Notes under the pieces: model-generated
What the model saw: only the letters and a program-made list of their open reading frames with translations
Databases searched by the model: none
What the model was told of the DNA's origin: nothing
Program-made: the position numbers and the translations under genes
Shown here: in pieces, positions 44,994 through 59,032 of the stretch
Layout: each line of letters starts with the position of its first letter
Numbering within the stretch: the stretch's first letter is position 1
Source: Dryomyza anilis
Lineage: Eukaryota > Arthropoda > Insecta > Diptera > Dryomyzidae
Reading direction: 5' to 3'
Assembly (NCBI GenBank): GCA_951804985.1
Contig: OX638130.1
Span: 124,757,593-124,821,592 of the forward strand
DNA: 64,000 bases

Positions 44994-47900
44994 AATTATT
45001 CAATAAATATAACGAAAAAGAATAGGATGTAAAAATATATGCTGTATGTAAAATACAAAGATAGTTTGGTGATTATTTCTTCACAAATTACTCTACGAAA
45101 TACGCATTACCAAATAGGATTCAGAAATTGTACATTTACGAACTTCAAATATTAGATTTACGAACTTTAAATGTATTTAAAATTAAGGTAATCGAAGAAA
45201 ACTTTGCATATTTACAAAAAATTTAAACAAATAATAGTCGATATCTACCAGGTCAAATTCTACTTGGTCCAATTTGACGCTCGATATCTGTTCGAGAAAG
45301 TAGCCGATATTGTGGGAATTCTCGAAACGAATGGCATACTAGGTTTTGATCAAATTTTCGGTACAAAATTTTTTTTTTTAATGAATTCACATCCAATTTT
45401 TGTTTTCAAAATATTTTAATTCGATCGAAAGTGAATTTGGAAACATGCCCGAATAACTCGTATTCAAAAGAATTGTGCCAAAAAATCGTAAATCATATTT
45501 TTAGTTCGTTGCACCTTTTATTACATGTAATTCATCTGTCGTCAGTTTATTGTATTCATAATGTTTGGTTTTATAATTAAATTTTTAACTAGTCGTATTA
45601 ACACTTTTAATTACCAACCGTACCAACCATATACGGACAGAAATACTGGCTTTTATAGTATGACATAAACTAAACGAATTGACGACGCCATAGTTTTGTT
45701 TTTTCCTCTACTCTGAAACACTGATATGGTAAAAGTGGGTTTCATGAAATCGCCCACCGAACGTCATTGATGACCAAAATTGCACTTTCGCATACGAAAC
45801 AATTACGAAATATCTATAAACGGTCAACAACGACAATGAGTTACACTGCAATTAATAATTTTAATTGTTTTTTTAAGAGATTTTTTTTAACTAGAAAATA
45901 TAAATTAGAGATTTTTTGATTAAAAACGAAAATTCTTACGTTCTTATTTTGCACGTAATACCACACAAAATAGCTATAATTCGACTACGCCATAAATAGA
46001 GCCCATCAAATTACTTATTGAAAACCTACTCGAAATACATATAGATGAAGATGTTTTAAAAATAAAATTTGTGAATGGAATACACATTAAGTAGTGGAAG
46101 AAAGTTTGGATAAGTGCTGCGTCATGAATGCAAAAACAATTATCATGCGGCGAATGTGATAGGAACGAATACCATACCATGTGTGTGTTTTTACGATTAT
46201 AAAAGATTTCTACGAGAAATGTTTAAATTACGCCGGAAGTAGACCGACCAATGTTGGATGGAACCTGCCGCGACACACTTAGGTACAACAACGTAATTGT
46301 CTAGTTTAACACTCAATTTAGGTGTGCGCCAACAATTCTCTATTGATTGTAATCGAAATCGATTTAGAACAAAGGTATTAAATTTTAAGCTTTTAGCTCA
46401 ATGAGGTCTACGCATTATGACTAACATGAGTTGGACTTACACTTAATGTGGATATTTGTAGTATGTATTTTTAGACATTCGAAATTATAGATGAGGTTAT
46501 AGAAAATTTTCAAAGTGAAAACACCGTCTAAAAAGTATTGGTATATTGTATGATATCAATCAATATACTTCTCTGAAGTAATTTTTAATAAGAACTTTAA
46601 TATACCAGCAAGCTAATTGATATATCAAATAATCGTTTTCGATAATCTATATTCGAAATCGAAAGGGTTTTCGAAATAAAATGATATCTATATTTTTGTC
46701 GAAAAAGGTTTCGAAAATAAATTTTATTTGACAATCCCAAGTAAAATTTACCCTATTAGGCCAGATCAGGATATGATACAAATACAATGATCAGTTCCAA
46801 ATCATGACACTAGCAGAGTTTATACTATTAGATTCAGTGCTTTGATTAAAGTATCCCTACGGGTAAACGAACTGGTACTAGATACTGAACCGGTCCTAGT
46901 TCTCAATTTGTATATGAAAACAATCTGCAACTGTTACACGGCGTTGTCCTAAGAGACTTTCAGACTTTTAGACCTATCACAGAACTGGTCTTCTAGATCC
47001 TGCCCTTAGTAGGTACCCATGGTACCGGTCACAGAGCATGCATAATGATTACGTAGAGTATACTTTCTGCATACCTATAAACTAGAACAGTGACAATTCC
47101 TCATTTCAACAGTCACGTATAAATAGTTTCTTGGGGTATAATTATCCGGAGGAATAATTGAGGAACTCTTTTCCAAAACGTGCTATCCTTCTAAATATAA
47201 AGCATAAAAATGATTATTAAAAAATCGAATATACTTGTTATATGATGAAAATAATAAATGTAGAAATCATATTTCATTCAATTTGAGTTCAGCAGTGGGT
47301 AACAGTTTTACTAAACCTGCATTCGTTTCACACAGCTCGTTTTGGAAATGAGCTTCTCTATTGTCCGATGAAGAATTATCCGAGACATAGCGAACCTTGG
47401 GCCCATCGTTTTTCCCTACATGGGATATAGTAAATAATTTCAAATAATACAATATGAACCAGCTCTGCGATAATTTAAATTAAGACTAAAAGCTATGTTA
47501 TAGAAATATCATAGATATATCCATATCTTCTACTAGTTCCGTTTCGGACAATCGTAACAACTTCCACTGAGTTATTATTTCCTCGGTGTCACTTTCTTCA
47601 TATATCATAAAAATGTGTCTAATAAAGGTAACAATGATGACAGACAAATTTTTAATATCTCCTCTTGAAAAATCAAATCTTTTTTTTGATTTTATTCAAG
47701 AGTTTTATATAAAAAGTACCAACCATCAACATAACAAAATATTACCAAACCAAAAATAAAATTACCATCTTACCAAGCCAAAAAATATTAACCAAATTTG
47801 GTTATAAATTACGAAAGTGGCAACACTGGTAGAGATGCTGATCAAGAATATATATACATTTCTATACCGGACACGCTTCCTAAGGGGCGTTACAGTATCT

Positions 47901-48300
47901 GCACAAAGTTAATATACCCTGTACCTCATAGGTGTAGGTTATAAAAACGTCCGAAACTCAAAACAGATAATGATAACGAAAATAAATTCTATAGTTGAAT
48001 TTTATTTTAGAGTAATTTTACATTGCCTAAGATCAAATTTAAACACAATACTACCATACATCCAAAATAAAAAAAATTATTAAAAATCGTGCCTGGTATT
48101 CAAATGACTAACACTCAATTCAATAGTGCCACTCAAAAATGCGCTAATTAAAGTGCATGACGACGATGATTGCTGCATGATCGTTGAATTATTTGCAATA
48201 CGATCAAAGGAATATAGCGATATTCATATGATGAACTCATCAGCATAATCACCAGCACCATCACTATCCTAGCCAAATCGTACTCTGTATCACTCGGTCA
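44994..48300. other. AT-rich DNA without recognised gene
   Basis: No gene supported. It contains scattered fragments of dispersed repeats, such as 45235-45345 (ATATCTACCAGGTC), and a block at 47387-47440 (GCGAACCTTGGGCCCATCG) that recurs at 49615-49660. Confidence 0.3.
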
Positions 48301-49160
48301 GTTTTCGTATCGACGAAACCTTAACCACGAAAATATCAAAAACAAAATCGTGACTTGGACCTAGTGCTGTAAAATAACGAACCTTTAAAGTGCCGGGCGA
48401 ACACACCTTGGCTGCCAATCCTTAAAGTGATTTGAATTAAAATTTGCCTTAAAACCAAAAAACAAATAAACGAACCGAAATAAAAAACAAATGTTGGGAA
48501 ATGTTGCAAATTGCAAGAAAATTAAAATTGCATCTGCATTTTTTGGGATATTGGCAGACAAAAAGACAGACGAACAGACAGACGAATAGACAGACTGGCA
48601 GGTAGTTCACGAAGGCATGAAAGTAAGTAAATCTTTTGGATTTCTGTTTCTGCCAAATGAATCAGAGAAAGTAACCGAATCAGCGAATGAATCAAGATGA
48701 AAGTCCAACGCCTTTTGAACTATTTCGTGTCAGACTAATGGAATACATTGGTCACGTCTGTGTTCCAATCCAAACAATCCATTATGTTGTTGTCCACTCG
48801 GATGACAATACGCGAATTCGCATCGAACGGACCTCACTGCCACCTGTTTGTATTGGTCAAGAAAATAAATCCAAATCCACAGTCATATCCATATCCACAG
48901 CCACTTCTCCAAATCCAATTGAGAAAAACAAATAGTAGTTGCAGAAAAAAAAAACTATTCCAATCGCGACACGAATGTGGAAGGTGAAAAACAATCCTGC
49001 TCCTGCCATGGAGCGCGGATGATAAGTCATGGTAATGCCGGTCGCTCGGTCGGTCGTTCGGTCTACATGACATCAAATAAAGTAAAAGTGGAAACTCAGG
49101 GCCACCAGAAGATTTTCAGTTGATAAATGCAGCGAAAGTGAAAAATTATTTCGTGCAGGT
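48300..49160 (+). other. UTR-like island with a possible donor site
   Basis: From about 48300 to 48640 the sequence resembles a fly 5' UTR (AAACAAATAAACGAACCG, GACAGACGAACAGACAGACG). It ends at GGCATGAAA|GTAAGT (48618-48629), a strong donor. An 82-codon plus frame follows (48687-48935) without domain features. Possible untranslated exon of a plus-strand gene; inference. Confidence 0.25.
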
Positions 49161-49536
49161 GAGAGAGATAACAAAACCATATTGAAATTGAGAGTGGAAA
49201 TTTAAAGTATTCTATTCAAAAAATATTTATAAATCATAATCGTAATTCAAAGGATTTATTTGATCATTGAAATTCAGTGGAATAAAGTTAGTTTTTTTTA
49301 TATATACCCAGTATGCCATACGTTTCGATATCGTAACGAGATGCAGGAGATTTGACACGATATTGGACATATTCTCGTAGCGATTCCAGCGTCAAATTGG
49401 AAAGATATGGATGCATGCTGTCAGAGTTTCAATATTTTCAATAGCCGGTTAAAGTACTATTCCAATATGCCGACTGATTTATATGCTAATGTGTTAATTT
49501 GTTTTGAACGAACTAGGTATTTGTAGAGTTAATATT

Positions 49537-49712
49537 TAAATATAATCATTGCTAATTTTAAAACTAGGCATTACATAATGCATGGCTTGCAATGCATTCT
49601 TGGCGCAAGACTGAGCGAACCTTGGGTCCATCGTTTTTTCCATGGGATATAGTAAATATAATCATTTCTAATTTTAAAACTAGGCATTACATAATGCATG
49701 GCTTGCAATGTT
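49537..49712. repeat. Direct duplication of a 55-base segment
   Basis: AATATAATCATT(G/T)CTAATTTT ... GCATGGCTTGCAATG occurs at about 49538 and again at about 49657, almost identical. The 64 bases between include GCGAACCTTGGGTCCATCGT, shared with 47391. Confidence 0.75.
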
Positions 49713-50769
49713 GTTGCAATATGTATTTAATTTTGTAAACCAATATTTAAAAATTGTAATTTCCACGAAGCAATTATATTTCATATGGGCAATTTCAGAA
49801 AAACGTAATCACGATCAAAAAAATCAAAATGCTCAAATCTTTGAAATAACGTTGGATTTGGAATCTGAAATATATGAATCTAATTATCTGAAAAGAAACT
49901 TCTATTTCGTTAAAGATAACGTATAAAAAATACTCATAAAGCTACAAGTTGTAAATATACCAATTTTCCATGTACTTTGAGTATTGATTTCCCTAATTTT
50001 CGAATGATATTTATCAGCAATTGTAAAGTACTGAAAATGGGTAAATTATGCAGATACAAATATTTTGAATAGGGGGCAAACTGCAATTGTTAATATATAT
50101 TATTTTCGTATTTTTTTTTTTTATTTTGATCATTTTTTACTACATTTTTGTCATTGATATTTTTAGTTTTGTAATTTTAAATTCCCAATAATCCCAACTG
50201 AAAACAATATTTTTTCAATATTGTTTTCGTTTTTTTTTTTTTTTTTTTTTAGTCAAATTTGCAGGTCTTACATTAAGTAAAAATTTATCGTTTATTTAAA
50301 AACACAACATCAGATACATTCAAATAATGTTAAAGGAATTTATCTAGATCTAGAAATCGTATTTAATAGATTGCGTTTATTAGAAGCCAAATTATGATCT
50401 TTCCCATGATTGTAATATAGAGGTATGTTCCAGTTTTCGATCGAATCCGATCGCAAAACGATTTTGAATTTATTATTTTCCAAACAAATTGAAAGCGTTG
50501 TGGTCAAGGCATGCTGTTTAAATTCATTTCAAAAATTATTAATTGTACTAAGATATTGAATCTAAAAGTAAAAACGTTTGTTTTAAAATAATGGTATGAA
50601 ATTCGATGTAATATACCCCTATATTCCAATCCTTCAAAAATGTAGAAAATGTAACAAATCCTAATTTGAAATTCCCCGCCAAAAGTGAACCATTCCCCGA
50701 TTACCCACTAAGACTAAAATTCCCCACAAATGGGGAAATTCCCCTCCAGTTGGCATCACTGGCTAAAAG

Positions 50770-51607
<838 letters not shown>

Positions 51608-52265
51608 TTACTGCATTGACGTGCAAATAGTCATAGTTACTGATTTAACGAAGAATAGCAGAAGTTTTCATTAAATTAGTGAATTTCATTGCTAGATTGA
51701 TTAATGAATGCAATTAATGTCGGTTGCTATATTTACGTCGATTATTTTTTCTGTGTACAGACAAATGATATCCATTTCAAACCATTTTCTTTTTTTTTTA
51801 ATCTAAGTCGTAAACTACTTTAAAAAAACGAAAACCATGATAGTTATTCGCATTTACCTATGTTTTATTATTACTAAAATAAGGCAAAATAAAAACTAGT
51901 AAGCATTATTAGTTTTTTTTTCTGAAACTCCATAAAATTTTTCAACAGTATGCGGACCTCACTTAAAATTACTTTCAGGCTCCTGATCCAATGTCCCTTA
52001 ATAATTTGATTGTGCTTTATTATTATTATTATTTCTAAAAGTAAAAGGATACATTCACTTTAATCATCCGTTTGTAACACCCCGAAGATAGTGTATGGGA
52101 TAGTGTTCGATTTAGCGATGTTCCTCTTTACGTATGTCTTAATGTCTGTCTGTTGACACAATTACAGGAAAACTAGAAGAGCTAGATCAAAAAAGGAGAC
52201 GATCGGTCTATTGTGACCCACGATCCGAGCACTTATGTCCAAATACATTTTTTTGTTAATTTAAG

Positions 52266-52437
52266 GGTTTCAAAGCAGTCTTATATAACTAACCTGCAAT
52301 ATCGCGAAGGCACAGCAACCAGATCCGAACCAAATTTCTACTGTGCTCCCATGGATGCCGACGACGCTGTCCACAGCAATGGTAAATTTGAAGATGCCAC
52401 CAATTCTCATCGGCCAAAAAGAAAAGCACTTAATGTA
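52266..52437 (+). other. Unrecognised coding-like island (possible exon)
   Basis: After a pyrimidine-rich stretch and TTTAAG (52260-52265) the frame stays open to 52438-52440. It has non-repetitive usage, reading YREGTATRSEPNFYCAPMDA and then DDAVHSNGKFEDATNSHRPK. A donor AGCAATG|GTAAAT could end it at 52380. Composition differs from the flanks. I do not recognise it; it may be an exon, a transposon remnant or chance. Confidence 0.25.
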
Positions 52438-52539
52438 TAATCTATCGACTGAGTTTTTTTTCCTTTTCCAAAAACCTCACATGCGATATACTCGTCGAAT
52501 TATTTCCGCACTGCTAGAAATGTGGGTTTAACAATTTAA

Positions 52540-53170
52540 TCAGTTGGCACTGCACGGCTAAATTTTCTCGCCGAACACAGCAACAGATGCCATTTGTTGC
52601 TGCAGTTGCTCATGTGCACGAATGTTGCTTCTGCTGTTGCTGTCGCTGACGAAAGCGATCACACATTTTTATTGCCAGCGAAGGCAGCGCATCGCGTCGC
52701 GCCATAAAATCAGCGCAGTACCAATGCGACTGTATCGTAAGTGAAAATCAAAATAACAACAAGAAATAGCAGCAGCAACAGCAACAGAAGAAGAATTCCA
52801 TTCACTAGCAATGAAAATAAATACGCTTAAATAACAGCAACATTCGAAGGTGTTTTCCGCAGGTTTTCATTTGTAGTTTTCACTTTTATCTACAGCTTCT
52901 TCTTTATTGTACTCTTCTTTTTTTTAACTGCTTCTTCTACTGCTGTCGGTGGTCTGCCGATGATGATCCATGCCGGCGACATGTTGTCATCAACTCCATT
53001 GTTGCGATGTGCCAACGAATAACAACATCATCATTATCGTCATCGTATTTAGCAGCGGCAGCAACATCATTGTCATATGCAGACAAATCAGTATTCAATT
53101 TAAATTGCAGATGTTTGTAATGGCTTCTTTCTTTTTTGTGAATTGCTCAATTTGGGAGAGATCCTAATTT
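52540..53170. other. GC-richer island, promoter/UTR-like
   Basis: GCACTGCACGG, GTTGCTGCAGTTGCTC, CGCATCGCGTCGCG, AGCAGCAGCAACAGCAACAG and similar blocks, a strong change from AT-rich DNA. TATC|GTAAGTGAAAA (52733) could be a donor. It resembles an alternative first exon or enhancer of a plus-strand gene; no coding frame supported. Confidence 0.25.
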
Positions 53171-53399
53171 GGGCAACGGTCGCACGTTGCACCTTTGCAA
53201 AAATGTCAGCATACTTATTAAATATTCAATACTACATTATGACCACAATTATATTTAATAATACCTATGATGTAGGTACTATAAATACAACTCTTTTCAA
53301 ATAATATGGAATTAAAACCTTTACCATTTACTATTCATTTTATTAGTTTCTGATTTCCCATAATATAAATTTACTCTATTAGGATCAGAGACTTAAACC

Positions 53400-53735
53400 C
53401 TTTGGAATATCGGCTCATGTTCTGGTTCCAAGATTTATAAAATAGCGTTTCCGATTCCAGTTCCAACCAAAAACATTATATGGGGTTCGATTCCGGTTCC
53501 ACACTTTTTTTAAATAACGGTTCCGATTCCAATTCTAAAAATCGACACGGTTCCGCTTCCGGTACTTTTCGGTCCCTGACAGGGACTAAAATATCGGTCC
53601 CAGTTCTGGTTCCAAGATTTTTAAAAAAGCGATTCCTTTTCCTATTCTGATTGCACACATTTTTTTGTAAGAACTCTTCCGATTCCGGTTCCAAAAATTG
53701 AAAGGGTTCCGATTCCTTTTCGGTCTCTCATTAGG
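53400..53735. repeat. Degenerate TTCCGATTCCGGTTCC repeat
   Basis: Inverse of the motif at 236-430; about five diverged units with TTCCGATTCC/GGTTCC cores and the phrase GGTCCCTGACAGGGACT in the middle. The Glu/Pro/Arg-rich minus open frame (53694-53476) is a by-product. Confidence 0.6.
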
Positions 53736-54169
53736 ATAGACATGATCTGATAATTTTTGTGATGTAACTGACCGGTTATGGCAAGGAAAAAATTTAAAGA
53801 TTAGTTCCTCATCATGACAATTTCCAAAAGGGTAATGCTGTTTAAAATGCGTTATTGTTCTTTTAAAATTCTTCTTTCAAATTAATCAGCCCAATTCTAA
53901 AAAATACTCCCACAACATTTTGTTGGGAAAAAAATAAATTTTGTATTTCAATACATTTTGTATTTCAATAAAAAATTTTATCCCAAAATTATAGCCAAAG
54001 TTATAGTCGGGCATGAAAAATGTTCCTTTCATTTGAATACTAATATTATTTTTCTTAAGGCACCACAAGTCGGGTCGGAAGAAAAACATGATTTTTATAT
54101 ATTTGAGCATAAAGAAAAGGTACACTTTTTTTGAGGTATTTGAACATAAGTGGTCGGGTCAGCCTATTT

Positions 54170-54930
54170 TTAAAACCATACAGCGTATATGGGCATTTCC
54201 TGAGGTTCCGGATTGGACATTCGTACGCTTAAAACTTTAATATCTCGTAGGAAAATTAATAAATGTACATGATTTTTCTTTTGTCTAAATTAAATAGAGA
54301 ATTTTATATAGTAAATCAAAAGATATAAATTAAATATTTGTCGTTCCGGACGCGACATAAACGAAAGTAAATGTCGAGGTTTATATGGAAATTCCAAAAA
54401 GTCAGCAAATTTAGCTTACAAATTATTTTTTTGAATTATTTTAGAAAATAGCTGAAATCATGTGCATTATTTGTATATTTACAAATTGCTACCAAAGTTT
54501 ATAGTTTTTGCATAATAAATCACAGAAAAATTGCGGACGGTACAAAAGTTCCATATAGAAATTATCACTACGATTATTTTTCTAAAAATACTTATGACGT
54601 ACAATATATATTTTTTTTAATTATCTTAGAACATAGCTGAGACAATTTACTTTATTTTTGTTTATATGCACTCTGTTCCTAAAGTTTATAGTTAGTCCAT
54701 AATAAATCACAAAATAATTCCGGACGTTCTGTATGAAAATTGGCTCTACGATTTTTTTGCTAAAAATAATTTTATATTACAATATTAATAATCATTATTA
54801 CAAAAAAAAAAATGATATACGATTCGAATTTTCAGATGGATGTTTTTGAAAGTTTTTATGTTTTTCCTTTTTTGTGAATTTTTTTTGATATTTTTTTAAC
54901 TTTTTATACTCAAAGTTACGGACGTGACAG
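54170..54930 (-). repeat. Inverted copy of the CGTCCGGAA satellite block
   Basis: Minus-strand counterpart of 50770-51475, beginning with GGGCATTTCCTGAGGTTCCGG / CATTCGTACGC and running through TCGTTCCGGACGCGACATAA, ATAGCTGAAATCATGTGCA, ACCAAAGTTTATAG and GCGGACGGTACAAAAGTTCC. Later units become degenerate. Confidence 0.7.
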
Positions 54931-55070
54931 ATTTCAATTAGCTGTCAAAAATTTTCTAGAGTTACTACCCAGCGTACGAACGAACATTGTTATCGTTTTC
55001 GACTATCATTAACGATTCGAGAATGATAGCGTTCTGGATAAAAATGGCTCTATCGTTAACTATATCGATA

Positions 55071-55190
55071 TTGATTGAATTCTCGATATCGAAACGAATT
55101 CGAAAATTGATTCAATCTCATATCTAAACGAATTCGGTAATTGATTCAATCTCGATATCGAAACGTATTCGAAAACTTATTCAATTTCTA
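55071..55190. repeat. Tandem repeat of about 35 bases, three and a half units
   Basis: TTGATT(G/C)AAT(T)CTCGATATC ... ACGAATTCGAAAA starts at 55071, 55107, 55141 and, eroded, 55178. Confidence 0.7.
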
Positions 55191-58100
55191 TACTATTTAA
55201 ATAAATTTGGCTTCAAATTATCTTTCATGGAGCTTTGCACCAAGCATTCTATCCACAACATTAAATGTTGTGGAAATTATATACAATCGAAACTATGTTT
55301 ATTAGGTAGGAGAGCGATGTTTACATTTTTGAAAATGCCGAGGAAATTCTGTTTCAGAGGATATAACTCTTTAAAAAATGTTATCGCTAATGGTATAGAA
55401 TTTTCTTTTCAGAAAGTTAGATTTACATATTTAAGATTCCAAATCCATCGTTATTTCAAAGATTTGAGCATTTTGAAATTTTCAATCGTGCTGACGTTTT
55501 TCTGGAAATGTCCATATATATAAGTACTCGAACTTCGGAGTTTCATTAGTCTAGCTCTTCTAGTTTTCCTTTAATCGTGATTTCATACACACACACAGAC
55601 CGACGGACATCGCTGAATATACTCAGAATTTGATGTTTGGGACTGTAATACTTGTGGTAATCACCTTGATATTCTTATTTTTTCTGAACATTCAGTTTTT
55701 TTTAACAAAAAAAAAAATATAACTCAAAATACTTTGAGTTTTGTATCGAAAATGTATCAATATTTTATCGAATTTATAATTTATCGTTAAATCGTTTGTA
55801 GTAAAATTTAAAACAATTTCGAAAAATTCAATTTTGAAACAAAAATTTAAACTTTCAATAATTTTGTAATGCGTCAATCATTTCCAACAGATTCCCCGTT
55901 ACAACATCACAATTTACGTATTTTTTGAAATGCAAAAAGTTTTTGGCCACTGCTGGAGTCTCAAACACTTTGTGAAGTCTACGCTGTAGCCAGCCTTCCA
56001 AATTTAAAAAACGATTAATCATTGTTGTAGGGGTACAACAAACACATGATGTGTTAATTGAATTTGGATTTTATTGACATGTCTGGAAACTAGTTACAAA
56101 AATGTGCATCGCACAACGAATCCTTTCACCTGGTCGTGGTGGTCGGAGTCGGAGTGCAGTGAACTGGTGTTTGTGATATTCCTGTTGTTGTTGTTTGTGA
56201 GTTTATTTTTGTTGTTGTTGTCGGTCTAAAAAGGTGATTTTGTCATAAATACCCACACGTGAGATGCCAGTGAATGTTGAATGAATGTTGGTTGATCGCA
56301 CACAACATGTTGTGCAACCTGTTTTGAAACCAAACTAAAAAAAAAACAAAATGCGCAAAATCGCCTGCAAAACACACATTTACTAAATACACTAAATGCA
56401 TTTAAAAGGTTCTGTATTTTAAGACAAGTTATGAATGTTTAACAAAAATCAATAAAATGCAAAAAGTGTGGAAGAAGCCGGTTCTCGAGCCGGAGAGTAC
56501 TTTGTAAGGGCGCAGACTCGTCTCCCGGTTATTTTGCACCCTATATTTTGTTTATCTCTCTATACGCTCTGTTTTTCAGTGGTTGCAGTTTTTATTATTA
56601 TTATCTTTTTTTTTATATTAAAAAATAGACGTCAACAACAAAACATAAAAATAGCTATTTTTATAATACAAAAGGTTGCATTAGGTCAAATTATTTTAGG
56701 TTTTTAGCTGATAACTAGCATCTTAAAGTAGCGCTTATTTTATATTTTTTTTATTTTAAATTAAAATTCGGTTTTGTTATTTAGCTGTCAACGCAAAATA
56801 ACTTAATTTTGACACCTCCACCCCAACCACCGAACCTGTTATGCATGCGACACATATAACCATCTTGCTCGATACGTTTTCAATTTGTCTCTGTTGTGCG
56901 CTGTTTTGTTCGGCATGCGCAGTGCGTGTCACCCCCTGTGTAAAAAGGGATGAAATTGCGCACACATGGCGCCGTGACGAGACGAAAACATGCTGTGCTG
57001 GTTGGGGTTCTTCGACCAAGAGCGAGTTTTGATGTTTTGCAGTACAATTTTTCCAGCAACGTCGCACTGTTCTTTTGTGGCAGCAAATTAAAGTTTGTTT
57101 AAAGTTGGTTTTTTTGTGTAATACACAAAAGTATTAAAAAAGTTATATTCAAAATAATGCTTTAATAAAATAATATTTTATAAAAAAAACAACAAAAAAT
57201 TAAAAAAAATTGTGCCAATTTTACACTTTATTATATACCCTATATTGGACTAACACCCAGTTACCAGAACAGCATCCATCCATCCATCTATAAATTTTTG
57301 CAGTCGTCGCATCTGGTGAATCGATAAAATCAAGGACGTGCGTGTGTGTAAATGTAAAAAAAAAACTAAAACAACAAAAGATAAATCTGCACTGCATTCT
57401 AAATGCATTTGTTTTAAGATTTACTATAATTAATAACTATATTAAACGTAAAATCACCTTGCAAAAAAACATCCCACTCTTGAGATTTGGTTGTGTATTC
57501 GCTTTAAAGTCGTTGTTTAGAAATTACTTTTGTTTTTAAAACATATGGCACAGATGAAAAATTAAATGGGGTTTTTATTATATTTTTTTTTCTGAATTAT
57601 CAGACATTTTATTAAATTAGTACAATTTGAAATGAAATGAAATTCAGAATTGGCATCACAAAATAGCATAATTTGCAGCTTATTTAAGTTCAGCTACATT
57701 TGTTTAAAAAAAATCTGCATTTAAAAAAAATAACTACATTCTTATTAGATTTAGGTCGTATGTATTAAATTGGATTCGTCACTTTGTTATAAACATCCCT
57801 TAATTTATTATAACCTCCATCAATTGCCGACAGATATTTTCTTAAATGTTCTCGAAAATCTCGAAATATATTTTTTGCATATTTGTAATATTTTAAAAAA
57901 AATCTTCGGGCAAATCCTAAATAAATTTTGGGAAAATATTTTTTTTGTCTCGAACAATATTACTATAGGTAAATATTACATGTTTGGCCACCAACAAAAT
58001 CTTTGGAATTATTTGACTTGATTTCAGAGTCCTGTGAAATATTAAACTATACGACTTTCTAACTAAAACTGTTAAAAAAAGTCATTAAAAACAAATTTTG

Positions 58101-58750
58101 TTAGAATTTGAAAAATAGCGCCATTTTAAATTTTTCAAAAAAACAAAAAAACCAATTCTAAAATTTTATTTAAAATTATAATTTTTAAAAAATGGAATTG
58201 CTTACTATTGATACATATCTAATTCCATCATTGATATAAAGTTATCGCTCAATGATGTAAATAACTCTAAAACTCTTTCCGGAAAAATTTTCCTGAACAT
58301 TCTTAGAGAAACTTATGTCTACACGCAGAGAAAAAATGTGTTGGCAGCCAACATAATATATTTGCAATCGTAAATTTGATGTCTTGAATTGGATTTTACT
58401 TTTAATTCAAAATTTTTTAAATTATTTTGGCATTCATTTCATGAATTATTATTATTTATTGTTATTACCATTTTTATTTTGAAATCCTTGAAATATATTA
58501 CGTAACTTTTAACATAATATGTTTGCTGCAAAAGATTATTTTTCCTGTGCGTAGTTTTTCAGTACTAGTTTAAACTCATTTTTAACAACTCCACTTCTTT
58601 AAAGCGTCTATAGTTCCCAATCAAAACGACCGAATGTCTTTAAATTTTACAGACAGACAATTAGTAATTAGTGAATATGACATTTTAAAAATATGTGATA
58701 TGTTGAATATAGAAGAAATTAAACTTAGTTTAAACTACGTTTAATTTTAA
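55191..58750. other. Mostly AT-rich DNA with two GC-richer islands
   Basis: No gene supported. 56095-56250 (GTCGTGGTGGTCGGAGTCGG, GTTGTTGTTG runs) and 56810-57045 (CACCTCCACCCCAACC, GCATGCGCAGTGCGTGTC, CATGGCGCCGTGACGAG) stand out and may be regulatory or untranslated. Around 58322-58556 two inverted ends (ACACGCAGAGAAAAA and, inverse, ACGCACAGGAAAAA) suggest a small eroded MITE. Confidence 0.3.
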
Positions 58751-58896
58751 TGCAGAGCTGTAAAGGTTGGATTACGACTACTTTTGATTATGATTACTAA
58801 AGATTACGACTACTAAGAATCGTAATCAAAATTTTTGATTACGATTCTTTAGTAATCGTAATCAACAGTAATCGTAATCCAACCTTTACAGCTCTG
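58751..58896. mobile_element. Palindromic MITE of about 145 bases
   Basis: CAGAGCTGTAAAGGTTGG (start 58753) and its reverse complement (ending 58896) are exact over 25 bases. The rest of the element (GATTACGACTACT repeats) also folds back on itself. TTTTAA flanks both sides (58745-58750, 58897-58902), a likely target-site duplication. Confidence 0.75.
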
Positions 58897-59032
58897 TTTT
58901 AACTGAAGAACTGAACCTTACATTTTTGGGTTGAAAGTGTTACAGTTGAAAGAATTGTGGCATCAAATTCAAAACGGTTTGTTTACATATTTTATATGAA
59001 ATTCGAAGGGAATTCGATCAAAAGCCGGACCA

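Noticed and set aside
56841..57067. Overlapping 63-, 68- and 96-codon frames in a GC-richer island
   Set aside because: Frames are open on both strands without any recognisable feature; more likely regulatory or untranslated DNA.
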